NCBI GenBank assembly: GCA_966250375.1
Contig: CBINHE010000092.1
Span: 1 to 16,669 of the forward strand
DNA from: CAMLDH01 sp966250375
GTDB taxonomy: Bacteria > Pseudomonadota > Gammaproteobacteria > Burkholderiales > Burkholderiaceae_D
DNA length: 16,669 bases
Reading direction: 5' to 3'
Each line of letters starts with the position of its first letter. The first letter of the stretch is position 1. A model generated the notes under the pieces. That model worked only from the letters and a program-made list of their open reading frames with translations, made no database searches and was not told the DNA's origin. Of this stretch, positions 14,128 to 16,669 are shown piece after piece. A program made the position numbers and the translations under genes.

Positions 14128-14403
14128 ATGTACTTGCCGAGAGCAATTGCCGCAGTTACCGCCGTCGTATTTGCGGGATGTGCAACACCGGAACAACTGG
14201 CCGTTCAGAAGGCCCAAGAAGTTGATCGACTGGTCCAAGTTTATGGTCCCGCGTGCGACAAACTAGGTTACAAGGGCGGAACCGACCAATGGCGGAATTG
14301 CCTGCTGCAACTAAGTATAAAAGACGATTTGGCATACCATAACTTTTCACGCTACAACTATTACGGTCCATATGGACCGTACGGACCTTATTGGATGTAT
14401 TAA
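14128..14403 (+). CDS. Small lipoprotein with C-terminal YGP repeats
   Basis: The 91-residue product has a short signal peptide and lipobox FAGC (Cys18), followed by TPEQLAVQKAQEVDRLV. A conserved-looking core is YGPACDKLGY and QWRNCLLQLS, with two further cysteines that may form a disulphide. The C-terminus repeats YGPYGPYGPYW, an aromatic/glycine tail suited to surface or cell-wall contact. Similar small lipoproteins with a WR-x-C-x-x-QLS core are frequent in Burkholderiales, without known function. The AAGGAG ribosome site defines the start. It is monocistronic: neighbours on both sides are on the minus strand. Confidence 0.82.
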   Translation: MYLPRAIAAVTAVVFAGCATPEQLAVQKAQEVDRLVQVYGPACDKLGYKGGTDQWRNCLLQLSIKDDLAYHNFSRYNYYGPYGPYGPYWMY

Positions 14404-14511
14404 TCCGCGCCGTGCAATATCTCGATGATTCCCGCTTGCGGGGCTCGGTTCAGTATCTTTGGTGTTCCAGCAGCGATGCGTGCACACTATGCAGCCCGAA
14501 ACGTAGCGGCT

Positions 14512-14649
14512 TCAAGACGTCCGTCGATCGGATGTATCGGTAATGGGATCCGGATGGGGAGCAGGATCCTCCTCTTCCGGCGGCAGTTCTTCATCAGGAA
14601 GCGGGTCGTCCTCAGGCTCTGGAGTAGGAGCCCTGTGAGCAATAACCAT
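14512..14649 (-). CDS. Very acidic proline-rich small protein (45 residues)
   Basis: ATG 14649 follows ATAAGGAATCGTACA, a good ribosome site at 8 bases spacing. The product reads MVIAHRAPTPEPEDDPLPDE, then ELPPEEEDPAPHPDPITDTS and DRRTS, with about half the residues Pro, Glu or Asp. It must be disordered and strongly negative. The bias is in the protein rather than a simple DNA repeat. Function is unknown; similar acidic PED-rich peptides are annotated as hypothetical in many Burkholderiales. Confidence 0.6.
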   Translation of the reverse strand: MVIAHRAPTPEPEDDPLPDEELPPEEEDPAPHPDPITDTSDRRTS

Positions 14650-14831
14650 TGTACGATTCCTTATGGAGATTGAAATTGAATTGCATCAAAGGGAAATTCC
14701 TATTGAACCAATTCCCCTTCGCGTACATATCCAACATCGCTTCACAACATAACTTCACACTGTGGCGAAAATTTCTGACATTCTGATTTTGATATGCTGC
14801 CTATGCCAAGGTTCACGGGCGCATCATCAAA

Positions 14832-15128
14832 TCATGCGGGGGTGACCTCCTTGGGTTTGAATTGCTTGTCGCTGATGCGAAATTTTCCGCGGCGATCGCC
14901 CATCAGAACGCGCAAATCCTTGATGCTCAAATCGCATACTTCATGCATGCGAATCAGCAAGGATGCGCCTACCGGCAATCTGCGGTGGCGAATCTTGCTG
15001 ATCACCGGAGGGGCGACCTCAAGCGCACGCGACAGCGCTGCATCGTTCTTAAGGTTAAGTTTTTCAATTAACGCACCCAACAAATGGTTGGGGTCGTATT
15101 CGGGGGAGTGCAGATCATTGCTGTTCAT
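14832..15128 (-). CDS. Small helix-turn-helix DNA-binding protein
   Basis: The product is 98 residues from ATG 15128, placed by AAGGGCAAT just upstream; a GTG at 15140 would add four residues but would overlap that site. The core LLGALIEKLNLKNDAALSRA, then LEVAPPVISKIRHRRLPVGA, is a Cro/CI-like HTH with recognition helix around PPVISKIRH, followed by LLIRMHEVCDLSIKDLRVLM and GDRR. This arrangement occurs in many short Burkholderiales regulators. No sensor domain is present. The target is unknown; its own AT-rich upstream region (15141-15300) is a natural candidate for autoregulation. Confidence 0.85.
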   Translation of the reverse strand: MNSNDLHSPEYDPNHLLGALIEKLNLKNDAALSRALEVAPPVISKIRHRRLPVGASLLIRMHEVCDLSIKDLRVLMGDRRGKFRISDKQFKPKEVTPA

Positions 15129-15303
15129 ATTGCCCTTCACTATGTGTTACATCAATTCAAATCATTTTGAACAATCATCTTTTTGTCATTTTGATGTTTC
15201 ACAATCTTGCGTATCTTTGCTTGCAAGTTCCCCATAATAAAAATCAACGGCAGAGCTCATATTTTTCCTTGATATCGGAATCAAGAAAATAAGAGGACTC
15301 TTG

Positions 15304-15438
15304 ATGATGCAGGGAAGTGAATGTTCACTGCTCAAACAGTGTGCATTGCAAAAAAACGGAGGGATCTATTTCTGTCTGCTTCAAGCAGTTCGTGGCCGAT
15401 TCGGCCTGTGGCAGAGTATTGGAGAATTATGCACGTAG
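15304..15438 (+). CDS. Possible small ORF (44 residues)
   Basis: ATG 15304 follows AGAGGACTCTTG, an acceptable ribosome site. The peptide MMQGSECSLLKQCALQKNGG, then IYFCLLQAVRGRFGLWQSIG, has four cysteines in 44 residues and no recognised domain. It ends two bases before the stop of the facing membrane-protein frame. Weakly supported. Confidence 0.28.
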   Translation: MMQGSECSLLKQCALQKNGGIYFCLLQAVRGRFGLWQSIGELCT

Positions 15439-15440
15439 CG

Positions 15441-15654
15441 CTAAGACAGCCACTTGAATAGCAGCACAATAATGATGATGCTTACGACAGCACTGGCTGC
15501 AATACAAAGAGCAGCATGCAATTTGTTTCTGTTTATGTTTCGAAAAAGCATATGTTTTTCAGTCAATTGTTGGAGTGCAAAACCTCCGAAAAGCATAACA
15601 TGCCGCAAATGAAAATTGCATTAAGGCCAAAGTAAATTCAGCCATTATTGACAT
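15441..15654 (-). pseudogene. Small two-span membrane protein with a frameshift in a T-run
   Basis: From ATG 15654 the frame reads MSIMAEFTLALMQFSFAACY, then AF, and goes out of frame at TTTT (about 15580-15590), ending in CTPTID. Dropping one T gives a continuous 70-residue reading: GGFALQQLTEKHMLFRNINR, then NKLHAALCIAASAVVSIIII and VLLFKWLS, ending at 15441. The joined protein would have two membrane helices, which supports an original single gene. The second half could also start on its own at ATG 15588 or 15540. A sequencing error in the T-run is possible. Confidence 0.4.
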
Positions 15655-15977
15655 CGGGTTGTGTTTACCGTCCGCGCGCTTCTTTGAACAACTCATATTT
15701 GCAGAATATTTTGCCGGACGATCTCGCTGGTGAATTTGATAAATTGATGAAAATCAACATCAGGTCAGCTTATCAATTCGCATCAAGAATTTTTTATATT
15801 CATGATGCATTGCTTTGAAAACCAGAAACAGATCAATTACCAAGATTCGTCCAAGAGCCTGTTCGAGATTTTTTAGCGCTTATTCCCGTCTCAATAAAAT
15901 GACGAGGAAAGCAAATCCACCCACTGCAGGCTGGTGTTGAGTTGTTCTACAGTGATTTGCAATTCGTTCTAGGTCGT
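15655..15977. other. AT-rich intergenic stretch without recognised features
   Basis: I see no gene, terminator or clear repeat. Short AT-rich segments and a partial CATCAGGTCAGCTTATCAAT motif occur but show no organised pattern. Any left part of the IS66 relic has been lost or is unrecognisable here. Confidence 0.5.
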
Positions 15978-16205
15978 GCGTGGACCGAAGAACTGGGTGC
16001 GAAGAAACACGTCGGCATCGTGCAAAGTCTGTGTTGGTCACGTGCTGCCTGCACGGCATTGATCCGTACGATTATGTCGTCGATGTGCTGCAGCGGATTG
16101 GATAGCATCTTCGGCATTACAAGCCCACCAACTCACGCTACGCCTGTGGAACAGTTCTACACTGCCAATCCTCTGCGTTCCGATTTATACGGCCGGACGA
16201 CTTGA
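15978..16205 (+). pseudogene. Relic of the C-terminal end of an IS66-family transposase
   Basis: WTEELGAKKHVGIVQSL (from 15981) matches the ELGA-x-HVGIVQSL segment near the C-terminus of IS66-type transposases. A shifted frame then gives VLVTCCLHGIDPYDYVVDVL and QRIG followed by TAG, and the first frame resumes with EQFYTANPLRSDL, matching the family ending (K)Q-x-(F)-x-x-NPLRSDL. At least two frameshifts and a nonsense codon are present, and the catalytic DDE part is missing. The stop is at 16205. No terminal inverted repeat was identified. Confidence 0.78.
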
Positions 16206-16404
16206 TGCAATAACGCCGATGAATTACCGGTTACGTATGAGTGTACGGGCTACGGGCGTTGCTCGTTGCTTGTGTGGCTCGCCACACGGCGCTCCTCACG
16301 CTTTGCCCTGCACCTTAAACCAACCCGCATCACCCGCACAGTCATACGAAAACCGCTCTAACGGACGCCGGCCAAGGGCGGATATTATGCTCAACTTGCA
16401 CCAC
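16206..16404. other. Intergenic DNA after the IS66 relic
   Basis: No gene is recognised. A 7-bp stem, GTGTGGC (16272-16278) with GCCACAC (16281-16287), has too small a loop to be a normal terminator. This may be the right end of the old insertion element, but no end sequence can be assigned. Confidence 0.4.
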
Positions 16405-16669
16405 TTCAAAAAAAGTCCATGCAATCAATAACTTGGAGAGAAGTCAGCTTGGTTATCAACAGGCTTAACCACAATTATTGTGGGTAACTTTTGACATTTC
16501 TTAATGCTGTTCAAAAAAAGTCCATGCAATCAATAACTTGGAGAGAAGTCAGCTTGGTTATCAACAGGCTTAACCACAATTATTGTGGGTAACTTTTGAC
16601 ATTTCTTAATGCTGTTCAAAAAAAGTCCATGCAATCAATAACTTGGAGAGAAGTCAGCTTGGTTATCAA
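16405..16669. repeat. 105-bp exact tandem repeat with DnaA-box-like triplets
   Basis: Units start at 16405, 16510 and 16615 (TTCAAAAAAAGTCCATGCAA). The first two are identical over all 105 bases, and the third matches until the window ends. Each carries TTATCAACA, TTAACCACA and inverted TTACCCACA (16453-16461, 16465-16473 and 16479-16487 in unit one), each one base from the DnaA box TTATCCACA, followed by an AT-rich half. The array continues past the window. It is non-coding in all frames as far as I can see. Confidence 0.95.

Noticed and set aside
14425..14673. 82-residue plus-strand frame
   Set aside because: It is antisense to the acidic miniprotein, which has a good ribosome site, and shows only Arg-rich shadow composition.
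14794..15237. 147-residue plus-strand frame
   Set aside because: It lies opposite the HTH regulator, which has clear family features.
16405..16669. CRISPR array
   Set aside because: The 105-bp units are identical throughout with no variable spacers, so it is a simple tandem repeat.

Overview
The window looks like an accessory stretch of a betaproteobacterial chromosome, most likely Burkholderiales and possibly Oxalobacteraceae. The signs are an SKWP-type (RipS/XopAD-like) effector gene, an ACP/AMP-ligase/acyltransferase gene, an IS66-family relic, and lipoproteins and a small HTH protein of types common in that order. The genus assignment is inference.

Layout. Bases 1-4731 hold the 3' part of a very large, GC-rich effector-like gene whose start lies outside the window. 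It has near-identical 132-bp repeats encoding 44-residue helical repeats, a long middle region with a DFDGD motif like that of two-barrel RNA polymerases, and a C-terminal region resembling a RelA/SpoT nucleotidyltransferase. Base composition drops clearly after this gene. Bases 4749-9600 are all on the minus strand: a kinase-fold phosphotransferase, a broken GYD-domain gene, a universal stress protein, a REP-like hairpin, a badly decayed ACP/AMP-ligase/acyltransferase gene, and a glycine-zipper lipoprotein. Bases 9859-11900 carry a small membrane protein, a decayed response-regulator receiver, a YdcF/ElyC-type DUF218 protein and a J-domain protein.

From about 11.9 kb to the end the DNA is AT-richer and gene-poor. 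It holds a DUF1289 protein, a hypothetical protein, a YGP-repeat lipoprotein, a small HTH regulator and an IS66 transposase relic. It also holds several very small reading frames (12538-12690, 13751-13941, 14512-14649, 15304-15438, 15441-15654), and a candidate small RNA with an anti-Shine-Dalgarno stretch and an intrinsic terminator (about 12445-12511).

The window ends inside an exact 105-bp tandem repeat. Each unit carries three 9-mers, each one base away from the consensus DnaA box, arranged as in an origin. A single 42-bp copy of the same core lies at 12857-12898.

How the parts relate. Few genes here form a clear pathway. The stress protein and the GYD gene look like a two-gene operon. 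Four reading frames or relics (GYD, AMP-ligase/acyltransferase, receiver, IS66) are pseudogenes, so the region is under decay. The effector and the repeat arrays are the parts most likely to be new biology. All family calls come from reading motifs by eye; no database search was run.
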